Below are positions 1 through 7,529 of a stretch of DNA of 23,323 nt, piece by piece. The DNA is from CAZFIO01 sp964519585 (GTDB taxonomy: Bacteria; Bacillota; Clostridia; Tissierellales; Tissierellaceae): positions 1 through 23,323 of the forward strand of contig CAZFIO010000012.1 of assembly GCA_964519585.1 (NCBI GenBank). Direction: 5' to 3'. The notes beneath the pieces were generated by a model. It ran no database searches. It had not been told where the DNA came from and saw only the letters and a program-made list of their open reading frames with translations. The first letter of the stretch is position 1, and every line of letters starts with the position of its first letter. A program made the translations under genes and the position numbers.

Positions 1-2
1 TA

Positions 3-731
3 CAATTAAATGAAAATTTTACAGGTGGAAATTTTAGCCAGCCTGATAGGGAAAATCTAAATAAGATAATTATAAAGATGGGTTATGAATTTGGAAATAT
101 AAAAAAAGGGATAGAGGCCGAGCTTTCTATTATAAACCATTTTTTTAATTCAGATGAAAGTATCATAAAAGTTGATGATTTACTTGAAGAGGAAATTTAT
201 TTATTTGAAAATATGATGGAAGATTTGCATGACTTAAGTTTTAATTATGATTCAAAACCATCAATGTCATATTTAGTTTATAATATAGAAAGTCATGCTA
301 TTATTGAAAAAGACGGTCTTAAAAATCAATTATCACTTTTTTATGGTGATTATAAAATTAATCATAGAGAATATACAAATGAAGCCTTAATTCTTAATCC
401 TATTCATCCAACTAGCAATAATATAACTCTTACAATTGGATCTAAGGATGATAGCTCACTGTTTAAAACTAAAGGTGTATTTTATATTGAAGGGGATTTA
501 ATTATTAATCAGGCATTGGAACTAGATGGAATTATAATTGTAAATGGTGGAAAGATAATTGTGAACACTAGTGAACCATCCTTAATAAATGGCATGATTA
601 TATACAATGGGGAAGATGAATTGGATGAAGATAAACTAATTGTAGTGCATAATAAAAAAAATATAATAAGATATGGGTCTTATTTACCTGTATTTTTGGA
701 TCCTGTAATTAAATTAATCAAATATAATTAA
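3..731 (+). CDS. hypothetical protein, C-terminal part (possible pilus-assembly-associated protein)
   Basis: The reading frame is open from the window edge to the stop at 731, so this is the 3' part (about 242 codons) of a longer gene. The ATG at 78 has no ribosome binding site before it and is probably internal. The protein is acidic, with no obvious membrane segment in the visible part. Around window codons 155-200 it has a short-period hydrophobic pattern (GVFYIEGDLIIN, then GIIIVNGGKIIVN) like a beta-solenoid strand series. Such a segment occurs near the end of PilX-like proteins and other pilus-associated proteins, and type IV pilus genes often lie upstream of efp in clostridia. The pilus link is inference from pattern and neighbourhood only; I do not recognise the family with certainty. 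The visible part is intact. Confidence 0.6.
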   Translation, partial: QLNENFTGGNFSQPDRENLNKIIIKMGYEFGNIKKGIEAELSIINHFFNSDESIIKVDDLLEEEIYLFENMMEDLHDLSFNYDSKPSMSYLVYNIESHAIIEKDGLKNQLSLFYGDYKINHREYTNEALILNPIHPTSNNITLTIGSKDDSSLFKTKGVFYIEGDLIINQALELDGIIIVNGGKIIVNTSEPSLINGMIIYNGEDELDEDKLIVVHNKKNIIRYGSYLPVFLDPVIKLIKYN

Positions 732-760
732 GGTGAGGGTATTTAACAATTAAATTTGAC

Positions 761-789
761 TTGTGGTAAATTATAGATATTGGTATAAT
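761..789 (+). promoter_or_regulatory. probable sigma-A promoter of efp
   Basis: A perfect TATAAT (784-789) is preceded by TGG, making an extended -10. A weak -35 TTGTGG (761-766) lies 17 nt upstream. A better -35 sequence, TTGACT (756-761), is 22 nt away, which is too far to pair with this -10. Transcription would start near 796 and give a leader of about 50 nt before efp. Confidence 0.6.
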
Positions 790-846
790 AAACATAATAA
801 ATACTGTATTTAATTAGAGTATTTGGTCAAGATAGGAGGAAGACTA

Positions 847-1404
847 ATGATTTCAGCAGGAGACTTAAGAAAAGGAATTACCTTTCAGATGGATGGGGAT
901 GTTTTCCAGGTTATTGATTTTCAACATGTTAAGCCTGGTAAGGGGGCAGCTTTTGTAAGAACAAAGTTAAGGTCTGTCTTAAGTGGAGTTACTAAAGATG
1001 TTACTTTTAACCCTACTGAAAGGGTCGAAAGAGCAAATATAGAGACGAAAGAAATGCAGTACTTATATAGTGATGGAGAGTTATACTATTTTATGGATGT
1101 GGTAACCTATGACCAATTGCCCCTTAATAGGGAAGCTGTAGAAGAGGCAATAAAATACTTAAGGGAAAATGACAGTGCCACTATTCGTTTCTATCAAGGA
1201 AAGGCATTTGAAGTACAGGCACCTAATTTTGTTGAGTTAGAAGTTACCGAAACAGAGCCTGGTATAAAGGGAGATACTGCCACAGGTGCTACCAAACCAG
1301 CAAAGCTGGAGACAGGAGTTTCTCTGAATGTTCCACTATTTGTAAATATAGGTGATATTATCAGGGTGGATACCAGATCAGGGGAGTATATGTCAAGGGC
1401 ATAG
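847..1404 (+). CDS. efp: translation elongation factor P
   Basis: EF-P binds between the ribosomal P and E sites and rescues ribosomes stalled at polyproline stretches. The product is 185 aa, the normal length. It has the three beta-barrel domains of the family: a KOW-like N-terminal domain (about 1-65), an OB domain (about 66-128) and a C-terminal OB domain ending in the family pattern GDIIRVDTRSGEYMSRA. The loop HVKPGKGAAFVR places a lysine at position 32, the residue that is post-translationally modified in Bacillus subtilis and Escherichia coli. The ATG at 847 is chosen because AGGAGG (834-839) sits 7 nt before it; an in-frame TTG at 823 would add eight unconserved residues. It lies upstream of spoIIIA, as in many Firmicutes. 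Confidence 0.97.
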   Translation: MISAGDLRKGITFQMDGDVFQVIDFQHVKPGKGAAFVRTKLRSVLSGVTKDVTFNPTERVERANIETKEMQYLYSDGELYYFMDVVTYDQLPLNREAVEEAIKYLRENDSATIRFYQGKAFEVQAPNFVELEVTETEPGIKGDTATGATKPAKLETGVSLNVPLFVNIGDIIRVDTRSGEYMSRA

Positions 1405-1433
1405 TTTTAATAATTTAAATTGGAGGGATATAA

Positions 1434-1775
1434 ATGGATTATTTATTTCAAAAAGTATCATATTTACAGGGGTTAGCAGATGGTTTAGACCTTGATGAAA
1501 GTACTAGCGAAGGTAAGGTACTGCTTCAAATTATTGATATTTTAGCTGATTTTGCAGAGGCTTTAGATGATGTAAGTGAAGATCAAGCAGATTTAGAAGA
1601 TTATGTTAATTTCATTGATGAAGATCTATCAGACCTTGAGGATGAGGTATATGGCTTAGATGAAGATTATGATGATTTTGAAGATTATGATGAGGATCTT
1701 GATTTTGACTTTTATGACGAGTGTTGTGGCGATGAAGATTGTGAATGCCATTGTGAAGAAGATGAAGAAGAGTAA
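1434..1775 (+). CDS. CD1247 N-terminal domain-like acidic protein
   Basis: This is a 113-aa, extremely acidic protein: about 47 Asp/Glu, only two Lys and no Arg. The N-terminal part (MDYLFQKVSYLQGLADGLDL, then EGKVLLQIIDILADFAEAL) is the helical pattern I associate with the clostridial CD1247 N-terminal domain family, whose function is unknown. Members I remember are longer and end in a zinc-ribbon with CPxCG pairs. Here the tail instead carries a compact Cys/His cluster (C97, C98, C103, C105, H106, C107) followed by a poly-acidic end, which could bind metal. GGAGG at 1422-1426 precedes the ATG. The 29-nt gap from efp and the terminator after it suggest co-transcription with efp. The family call is from memory. 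Confidence 0.85.
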   Translation: MDYLFQKVSYLQGLADGLDLDESTSEGKVLLQIIDILADFAEALDDVSEDQADLEDYVNFIDEDLSDLEDEVYGLDEDYDDFEDYDEDLDFDFYDECCGDEDCECHCEEDEEE

Positions 1776-1792
1776 AAAAAGGTTACCTTTAA

Positions 1793-1827
1793 GAGTTTAA
1801 AACATTTATGTTTTAAACTCTTTTTTT
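1793..1827 (+). terminator. intrinsic terminator after the efp unit
   Basis: A perfect 11-bp inverted repeat (GAGTTTAAAAC at 1793-1803 and GTTTTAAACTC at 1810-1820) has a 6-nt loop and is followed directly by seven T. It separates the efp unit from spoIIIA. Confidence 0.9.
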
Positions 1828-1829
1828 AT

Positions 1830-1858
1830 GGCATAAATAGGATTGTTTTTCATAGAAT
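1830..1858 (+). promoter_or_regulatory. sigma-E-like promoter of the spoIIIA operon
   Basis: CATAGAAT (1851-1858) matches the sigma-E -10 (CATACAnT) at all but one position. GGCATAAA (1830-1837), 13 nt upstream, resembles sigma-E -35 elements. The B. subtilis spoIIIA operon is transcribed by sigma-E in the mother cell. The start would fall near 1865, leaving a very short leader before the ribosome binding site at 1866-1873. This is a motif match only. Confidence 0.5.
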
Positions 1859-1880
1859 TTATATAAGGGAGGGACAGGTT

Positions 1881-2873
1881 GTGTCAGAAGATATTATTAG
1901 CTTTGATAATGTAATTAGAAACATAAGTAGCGATATAAGAACTTCCTTAGCAAGCTTACCCGGGGATATAAAAAAGGTTACAGAAGAAATAAGGCTAAGA
2001 AACGGAAGTCCATTGAATATAAATTTTCAGGGCAATAACTATTTTGTTACAGCAAATGACATACTTTCAAGTGAGGCCAAAGATGGGATAATTATTAATC
2101 AGACTCAAATAAATAATACCTTTCAACTGATTACAAATCATTCTATATATGCCTTTACAGAGGAAATACGAAGGGGTTTTATAACCGTAGAAGGTGGTCA
2201 CCGGATAGGTATAGGAGGAACTATAATATATGGAAATAATGGGATTGAAAACATAAGAGATATCTCATCTTTAAATATTCGGATTGCTAAGGAAAAGAAG
2301 GGAATATCAGATTTTATAATACCCTACCTGGTAAAAGATGGAGACTTTTATAATAGCCTGATAATTTCTCCACCACAGTGTGGAAAAACCACCTTGTTAA
2401 GGGACCTAGTAAGGAACTTAAGCAATGGGGACTTGTGTAAAAGGGGTTTTAAAATTGGCCTAATAGATGAAAGATCAGAAATAGCAGGTGTCTATAATGG
2501 TTTGGCTCAAAATGATGTAGGTATAAGGACAGATATATTAAATGGATGTAGAAAATCAGACGGTATAATGATGTTTATTCGGTCAATGTCGCCTGAAATA
2601 ATAGCCATAGATGAAATAGGTGGCAGGGAAGATATTGAGGCCTTAGAAGAAGGTTTAAGGGCTGGTATAAGATTTATAGCAAGTATACATGGCTATGATT
2701 TAAATGATCTTAGATCAAAGGTTGATTTAAAGAAGATAATTAAGGACAAGATTTTCAAAAGATATATAATCATGGACAACTCAAAAGGTGTAGGCACAAT
2801 TGCATCTATTGTTGATGGAGAAAATATGAAGGAATTATACTCTACAAGGGGTGGTTTTCTTGGGTCTAGTTAA
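1881..2873 (+). CDS. spoIIIAA: stage III sporulation protein AA (secretion-type ATPase)
   Basis: The product is 330 aa. It is the ATPase of the SpoIIIA-SpoIIQ channel that links mother cell and forespore during engulfment, and resembles type II/IV secretion ATPases. The Walker A motif is SPPQCGKTT (residues 163-171) and the Walker B region is IIAIDEIGG (about 240-248). The N-terminal half includes the family patterns EEIRLRNG and EEIRRGFITVEGGHRIGIGG. The start is a GTG with a strong AGGGAGGG (1866-1873) 7 nt upstream. It is the first gene of an eight-gene operon, and its end overlaps spoIIIAB by 23 nt, suggesting translational coupling. Expression is probably sigma-E dependent. Confidence 0.97.
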   Translation: MSEDIISFDNVIRNISSDIRTSLASLPGDIKKVTEEIRLRNGSPLNINFQGNNYFVTANDILSSEAKDGIIINQTQINNTFQLITNHSIYAFTEEIRRGFITVEGGHRIGIGGTIIYGNNGIENIRDISSLNIRIAKEKKGISDFIIPYLVKDGDFYNSLIISPPQCGKTTLLRDLVRNLSNGDLCKRGFKIGLIDERSEIAGVYNGLAQNDVGIRTDILNGCRKSDGIMMFIRSMSPEIIAIDEIGGREDIEALEEGLRAGIRFIASIHGYDLNDLRSKVDLKKIIKDKIFKRYIIMDNSKGVGTIASIVDGENMKELYSTRGGFLGSS

Positions 2874-3384
2874 TATATTATTTTATTTAACAATATTTAC
2901 ATCATCATCCCTTATAGGGTTTTTATATGGGGAAAGATTTAAAACTAGGGCAGTTAGCTTGCAAGACCTAGGCTACTGTATAAGGATATTGGAAAATGAA
3001 ATATTGATGGGGAATACTCCCCTACCTGATGCCCTGAAAAGCACCTTTAAGAAGGGGAGAGGTGATATAGCAGGTGTTTTTCTAGCTATAAGGAAGGACT
3101 TACTGGAATTTGAAAGAGAAGATATATATATAAGTTTTGAGAATTATAGATCTATTCTAAAAGAAAAATACTACTTAAAGGATAAGGATATAGAAAGTTT
3201 TTTATATCTTGGAAAAATACTTGGAAAGTCCACTAGGGAGGACCAGGAAAAAAACTTTAGATTTATCATAAATGAAATTGAAAATAATTTTATTGAAGCT
3301 AATGGGGAGAGTAGTATTTTTGCAAAGCTTTATCGTTCTCTAGGGGTCTTATTTGGACTAGGAATAATAATTATAATTACTTAG
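2851..3384 (+). CDS. spoIIIAB: stage III sporulation protein AB
   Basis: The product is 177 aa, close to the B. subtilis protein (171 aa). It is a membrane component of the SpoIIIA complex distantly related to type II secretion GspF. There is an N-terminal membrane segment (about 6-26), a soluble helical middle with the family pattern LENEILMGNTPLPDAL, and a C-terminal hydrophobic segment (about 162-177, LGVLFGLGIIIIIT). The likely start is the GTG at 2851 inside the end of spoIIIAA; an in-frame TTG at 2860 is an alternative. No strong ribosome binding site is visible, so translation probably depends on coupling to spoIIIAA. Confidence 0.93.
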   Translation: MVFLGLVNILFYLTIFTSSSLIGFLYGERFKTRAVSLQDLGYCIRILENEILMGNTPLPDALKSTFKKGRGDIAGVFLAIRKDLLEFEREDIYISFENYRSILKEKYYLKDKDIESFLYLGKILGKSTREDQEKNFRFIINEIENNFIEANGESSIFAKLYRSLGVLFGLGIIIIIT

Positions 3385-3397
3385 GAGAGATGAAAAG

Positions 3398-3595
3398 ATG
3401 GATGTTGATTTGATATTTAAAATAGCCGGAATAGGTATGGTTACAGCAGTCCTACACACTGTATTAGCAAAGTCAGGCAAGGAGGAATATGCCTTTATTT
3501 TAACCTTGGTGGGCATAGTTATTGTCCTGGGTGTAGTGGTGAATATGGTAAGTAAATTCTTTGATAATATTAAAATCCTATTTAAACTTTATTAG
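3398..3595 (+). CDS. spoIIIAC: stage III sporulation protein AC
   Basis: A 65-aa protein with two membrane segments (about 5-25 and 32-55) separated by a short loop containing the conserved SGKEEYA. The length and pattern match SpoIIIAC, a small membrane subunit of the feeding-tube channel. An AGGAGAG site (from 3383) lies upstream of the ATG, and the gene sits in its standard slot between spoIIIAB and spoIIIAD. Confidence 0.95.
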   Translation: MDVDLIFKIAGIGMVTAVLHTVLAKSGKEEYAFILTLVGIVIVLGVVVNMVSKFFDNIKILFKLY

Positions 3596-3604
3596 GTAAT
3601 AGGT

Positions 3605-3991
3605 ATGGATATTTTACAAATAGTAGCCTTAGGTATAATTTCTACAAGTCTAATTATCATACTTAAAAGTCTTAGGCCAGAATTTACAATTTATATATCA
3701 ATTTTAACAGGAATACTAATATTTTATCTTTTAATTCCAAAATTTGTCCAAGTTATAAACCTTCTTCAGGATTTGTCAAATAGGGCTGATTTAAATATAG
3801 AATATTTTTCAACTCTACTAAAAATCATTGGTGTAGCATATATAGTAGAATTTGGATCCCAGCTATGTAGGGATGCAGGGGAAAATTCTATAGCTCTGAA
3901 AATTGAAATGGCTGGAAAGTTATCAATTTTAGTATTGGCCCTACCCATTGTACTAGGCTTAGTTGATTTAATTTTAAAAGTACTACCATAA
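3605..3991 (+). CDS. spoIIIAD: stage III sporulation protein AD
   Basis: A 128-aa membrane protein with predicted segments near 4-22, 28-50, 70-85 and 105-125. The stretch IEYFSTLLKIIGVAYIVEF followed by GSQLCRDAGE is typical of SpoIIIAD, a subunit of the SpoIIIA channel related to SpoIIIAC. The gene begins 9 nt after the spoIIIAC stop with only a weak ribosome binding site, suggesting coupled translation. Confidence 0.95.
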   Translation: MDILQIVALGIISTSLIIILKSLRPEFTIYISILTGILIFYLLIPKFVQVINLLQDLSNRADLNIEYFSTLLKIIGVAYIVEFGSQLCRDAGENSIALKIEMAGKLSILVLALPIVLGLVDLILKVLP

Positions 3992-4002
3992 GGATGAGAA
4001 TA

Positions 4003-5163
4003 ATGAAAAAATTAGGTCTTATTATTTTAATATTAATTATATCCAAATCATATATTTATGCTGAAGGGGAAAGTTTTATATCTCCCTCCTTGGACAACAT
4101 CTCCAATAACTTTGAATTCCAAGATCTAGATAAGATGATTAATGATGAACTTGAAGATAAGAATTTAGCTAATAAAAAGCCCTTAAAGCAATTAGCTCTA
4201 GATATAATAAAGGGTGAAAGCCTGCTTAATAAGGAATCAATATATACAAATCTTAAATCTTCCTTCTTAAAAGAGATAAAGCTAAATATTTCAATGCTTT
4301 GGAAAATATTTATAATTGCTTTACTCTCATCTATTTTAAGAAATCTTCAAGCAACTTTTGAGCAGTCTTCTATAGGTGAAATTGCAAATTATGTAATATA
4401 TATACTAATTTCAACCCTTATAATACAAAGCTTCACGCAAACAATGCTTATTATGGGGCAATCTATAGAAAAAATGACAAATATTATGTCACTACTATTG
4501 CCTATAATTATGTCTTTTTTAATAATTACATCTGGTCCAAATGCAAGGATACTCTTTCACCCAATGTTACTAGGAACTGTAAATATTGTGGGAGTATTAG
4601 TAAAGAACATAATAATTCCCTTAATAACTTTTTCTTTCATCCTGTCAATAGTTTCTAATCTTTCAAGTGGAATAGAACTGAACAAACTTTCAGACTTAAG
4701 TAGAAAAATTATTATATACATAATTTCCATTGGTTTTACAATTTTCATAGGTGTTTTAACAATATATGGATTTTCCAATAAGATAGATGGATTGAGTATT
4801 AGAACAGCAAAATTTGCTGTTGATAAATTTATACCAATAGTTGGGGGCTTCTTATCGGATGCAGTTGATACTGTAATAAGTTCATCAGCTATATTAAAAA
4901 ATGGCATCGGTATAATAGGACTATCTGTTCTGATACTTATTATTATGACACCCCTAGTTAAGATCACTAGCATCTTGTTAATTTATGGTTTAATAGCTGC
5001 CATGATACAACCAATAGTAGATAAAAATATTACCAACCTATTTACCGATGTTAGTAAAACCCTAGTCCTAGTTTTAATTACCACACTATCTATTGGGTCA
5101 ATGTTTTTTATAACAATTACAATGCTGGTTGATACAGGTAATAGCTTATTGATGCTAAGGTAG
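4003..5163 (+). CDS. spoIIIAE: stage III sporulation protein AE
   Basis: A polytopic membrane protein of about 386 aa. It begins with a signal-peptide-like segment (MKKLGLIILILIISKSYIYA) and then has a soluble region up to about residue 95. Six or more hydrophobic helices follow to the C-terminus. Typical SpoIIIAE patterns are present, including the run that starts SDAVDTVISSS and the stretch PLVKITSILLIYG. In B. subtilis it is a membrane component of the SpoIIIA-SpoIIQ channel. I chose the ATG at 4003 because AAGG (3990-3993) is at usable distance; the in-frame ATG at 3994 directly abuts that site and would add three residues. The gene is intact and in its standard operon position. Confidence 0.94.
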   Translation: MKKLGLIILILIISKSYIYAEGESFISPSLDNISNNFEFQDLDKMINDELEDKNLANKKPLKQLALDIIKGESLLNKESIYTNLKSSFLKEIKLNISMLWKIFIIALLSSILRNLQATFEQSSIGEIANYVIYILISTLIIQSFTQTMLIMGQSIEKMTNIMSLLLPIIMSFLIITSGPNARILFHPMLLGTVNIVGVLVKNIIIPLITFSFILSIVSNLSSGIELNKLSDLSRKIIIYIISIGFTIFIGVLTIYGFSNKIDGLSIRTAKFAVDKFIPIVGGFLSDAVDTVISSSAILKNGIGIIGLSVLILIIMTPLVKITSILLIYGLIAAMIQPIVDKNITNLFTDVSKTLVLVLITTLSIGSMFFITITMLVDTGNSLLMLR

Positions 5164-5170
5164 GTGGGAT

Positions 5171-5752
5171 ATGAACATAAGTAATTTTATATATGAATGG
5201 TTAAGGCAGATTGTTTTTGTTTTTATTATCTTGTCTCTCTTTAAAATTATCATGCCCAAGGGCAATATGAAAAGATATTTAGACCATGTTATTGGTCTAC
5301 TTATAATAATAACCCTGGTTTTTCCCTTGATTAAGATTACTGATAAGGATCTAGATTTTGGCGGTTTAAAGCTTGAGGAAAATATAGACACAATAAAACC
5401 TAGTAAGAATATATTAGAAGCCTATAACAATGAAATTGAAAACTTGTATATAGGTAAAATAAAGGAAGAGGTCGAAAGGATTATTAAGGAGGGTTCAGAT
5501 TTACAGGTATTAGATATAGGTATACATATAAAAAAAGAAGGGGAAGATTTTGGACTGATTCAAGCTATGGACATAGTCTTATCGAATAAGCAGCCTAAAA
5601 AGAATGGAAAGGAAAAGATTAAAATCAATAAAATACAGACTAAGGAATATACATTAAAGGAAGAGGGAAATAGGACACATGATGAACTTGGACAGTTAAT
5701 TGCAAAGGAGTTAGGGATAAAGAAAGAGTTAATCAATATTTATAAAAACTAG
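5171..5752 (+). CDS. spoIIIAF: stage III sporulation protein AF
   Basis: A 193-aa protein with two N-terminal membrane segments (about 11-27 and 37-54) and a soluble C-terminal domain (about 90-193). The start WLRQIVFVFIILSLFKIIMP is the family pattern, and the soluble part corresponds to the ring-building-motif domain described for B. subtilis SpoIIIAF. Its ATG follows spoIIIAE by 7 nt with AGGTGGG just upstream. It is a channel subunit facing the space between the two membranes. Confidence 0.93.
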   Translation: MNISNFIYEWLRQIVFVFIILSLFKIIMPKGNMKRYLDHVIGLLIIITLVFPLIKITDKDLDFGGLKLEENIDTIKPSKNILEAYNNEIENLYIGKIKEEVERIIKEGSDLQVLDIGIHIKKEGEDFGLIQAMDIVLSNKQPKKNGKEKIKINKIQTKEYTLKEEGNRTHDELGQLIAKELGIKKELINIYKN

Positions 5753-5762
5753 GGGGAAAAAC

Positions 5763-6341
5763 ATGGATGATTTACTTAAAATGATTAAATCCTATATAGG
5801 AAATGCAAATAATAGAAAGTTTATAAACCGGCTTTTACTTATATTAGTTATAACTATAATCTTAATTATTATGATAAATGGTTTAACTTCTAAGGAGGAA
5901 AAAGTTTATAAGGAAGATAATTATCAAGCTAGAAAAACCAATGATAGTGAAAATATCATGGATTACTCTAGTTATCTGGAGACAAGGCTTGTTAAGATTT
6001 TAAAAAAGATTAGGGATGCAGGTGAAGTTGATGTAATGATAACCCTAGAGGATACTAGTGAAAAGATACCTGGCTTAAACACAATAAAATCAAGTGAATC
6101 CACTGAAGAATCAGATGCAGAAGGAGGGGTAAGAAAAATACTAAGGGAGGAAGAAAATATACAGCTTGTACAAATTGGGGAGGATATAGTTGTTTTAAAG
6201 GAAGTACAGGCAAATATAAAGGGAGTAATAGTAGTAGCTGAGGGGGCAGAAGATCCTTCAGTTTTAGAAAATATTTATGAAGCGGTAAAAACTGTTCTTG
6301 GAATCAATGGAAATAGAGTCCAAGTATTTCCAAGTAATTAG
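5763..6341 (+). CDS. spoIIIAG: stage III sporulation protein AG
   Basis: A 192-aa single-pass membrane protein: a short N-terminal tail, a transmembrane helix at about 21-42, then a soluble domain. That domain contains YLETRLVKILKKIRDAGEVD followed by VMITLEDT, and ends with the conserved pattern VVAEGAEDPSVLENIYEAV. B. subtilis SpoIIIAG assembles a large ring through its ring-building motif and forms the channel wall. The stretch of about 95-125 that varies between species is rich in Ser/Glu here. GGGGG precedes the ATG, and the gap from spoIIIAF is 10 nt. Confidence 0.95.
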   Translation: MDDLLKMIKSYIGNANNRKFINRLLLILVITIILIIMINGLTSKEEKVYKEDNYQARKTNDSENIMDYSSYLETRLVKILKKIRDAGEVDVMITLEDTSEKIPGLNTIKSSESTEESDAEGGVRKILREEENIQLVQIGEDIVVLKEVQANIKGVIVVAEGAEDPSVLENIYEAVKTVLGINGNRVQVFPSN

Positions 6342-6351
6342 GAGGGAGACT

Positions 6352-6993
6352 ATGTTTAGAATTAAGCGACCTGCCATTGTAGGTTTATTATTGATATTAT
6401 TAATATTTACAGGCTACTTAAACTATGAATTGACCCAACAAGCCTTAAGAAAAACTTCTAAGGACTATAAAAAACATGAAGATCTTGAAAAGGCAGAATT
6501 TTTGGAAGGTGAACTAGTTGCCAAGGGAGAGGATGCCAGTACTGCTAATTTGGATCTGACTGGTGAAGGTGATGTTTCACAGGTCGTTAGTAAGACTAAT
6601 GAATCTATAGATCAGGCAATAGAAAAAGATGGAATTAGTCCTAGTGACAGAAATTACTTCGTTGAATATAGGTTGTCTCGCGATAAGTTAAGGGCCAATA
6701 TGGTTGATCGTTTGGATGATATTATTAACAATCAAATGACAAAAGATGATGTTAGAAGCGAGGCACAGGGAGAAATAATTAGGATCGGTAAATACTCTGA
6801 AAGAGAGTTGCAGTTGGAAGGTTTAATCAAATCAAAGGGTTTTGCTGAAGCCTTGGCATTTCTTACAGAAAACGATGTAAAAATTGTAGTATCATCTGAA
6901 GAACTTACTAATCAAGATATGGCAAAAATATTGGACATTGTTCAATCTGAAACCTCCTATGATTTAAATAATATAAAAATTTCAAATAAATAG
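6352..6993 (+). CDS. spoIIIAH: stage III sporulation protein AH
   Basis: A 213-aa single-pass protein with a transmembrane segment at about 7-24 (AIVGLLLILLIFTGYLNY). A variable linker follows, then a C-terminal domain (about 100-213) of the YscJ/FliF-like ring-building fold. SpoIIIAH binds forespore SpoIIQ across the septum. The ATG at 6352 has GGAGGG (6341-6346) 5 nt upstream. An upstream in-frame ATG at 6298 would overlap spoIIIAG by 44 nt and put a charged segment before the membrane helix, so I reject it. It is the last gene of the operon, with no clear terminator after it. Confidence 0.95.
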   Translation: MFRIKRPAIVGLLLILLIFTGYLNYELTQQALRKTSKDYKKHEDLEKAEFLEGELVAKGEDASTANLDLTGEGDVSQVVSKTNESIDQAIEKDGISPSDRNYFVEYRLSRDKLRANMVDRLDDIINNQMTKDDVRSEAQGEIIRIGKYSERELQLEGLIKSKGFAEALAFLTENDVKIVVSSEELTNQDMAKILDIVQSETSYDLNNIKISNK

Positions 6994-7002
6994 GATTAGT
7001 AT

Positions 7003-7031
7003 TTGTAAACAAGTTATTCCTTTGATATAAT
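7003..7031 (+). promoter_or_regulatory. sigma-A promoter of the asp23 unit
   Basis: TTGTAA (7003-7008), a 17-nt spacer, and TATAAT (7026-7031) preceded by TGA (extended -10). This predicts a vegetative promoter with a start near 7038, independent of the sporulation operon upstream. Confidence 0.8.
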
Positions 7032-7067
7032 AAACTTATAAATACAATAATTGTGGAGGTGTAATTA

Positions 7068-7448
7068 TTGGTTGACAATAATTTAAATAGTAAAATAGAA
7101 CATGGAAGTGTTAAGGTTGCTGATGATGTAGTTGCAATTATTTCAGGTGTTGCTGCCACAGAAATCAAGGGTGTTGCGGGAACGAGTGGTGGAATAACTG
7201 GCGGAATTACAGATATGCTAGGAATGAAGAATTTATCAAAGGGAGTAAAAATCGAATTAAAGAACAAGGAAGCGAAAATTGATATATACTTAATTATTGA
7301 ATATGGGTATAATATTACTGAGGTAAGTAGCAAGGTTCAAAACAACGTAAGAAATACTGTTGAAACAATGACAGGATTAAATGTAGTTGAGGTAAATGTC
7401 AATGTTCAGGGAGTTAATATACCTAAAGAACCAAAAAAAGAAGATTAA
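7068..7448 (+). CDS. Asp23/Gls24 family envelope stress response protein (YqhY-like)
   Basis: The product is 126 aa. The family core is visible: GSVKVADDVVAIISGVAATE, a Gly-rich stretch (GGITGGITDMLG), then beta strands with GVKIELKNKEAKIDIYLIIEYG and the C-terminal amphipathic helix VQNNVRNTVETMTG. Members coat or sense the inner face of the membrane. The B. subtilis homologue YqhY lies just upstream of nusB and has been linked to fatty-acid synthesis control. The TTG start at 7068 has TGGAGGTG (7054-7061) 6 nt upstream. The tail is Lys/Glu-rich. It has its own promoter and is followed by a hairpin terminator. Confidence 0.93.
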   Translation: MVDNNLNSKIEHGSVKVADDVVAIISGVAATEIKGVAGTSGGITGGITDMLGMKNLSKGVKIELKNKEAKIDIYLIIEYGYNITEVSSKVQNNVRNTVETMTGLNVVEVNVNVQGVNIPKEPKKED

Positions 7449-7465
7449 TCAATATTTAAATTATC

Positions 7466-7507
7466 AAATTACCCTCTGCAAACAGAGGGTAATTTTGGGT
7501 GTTTTTT
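7466..7507 (+). terminator. terminator or attenuator between asp23 and nusB
   Basis: A perfect 13-bp stem (AAATTACCCTCTG at 7466-7478 and CAGAGGGTAATTT at 7483-7495) has a CAAA loop. The run of six T (7502-7507) is displaced about 6 nt from the stem, which may weaken termination. Only 22 nt separate it from the nusB start and no promoter fits there, so nusB expression seems to need read-through. Confidence 0.75.
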
Positions 7508-7529
7508 ACCAATACTAGGAGGAAGTTAC

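Noticed and set aside
756..789. TTGACT (756) as -35 for the efp promoter
   Set aside because: Its spacing to TATAAT at 784 is 22 nt, outside the usual 16-18; the extended -10 with TTGTGG at 17 nt is more likely.
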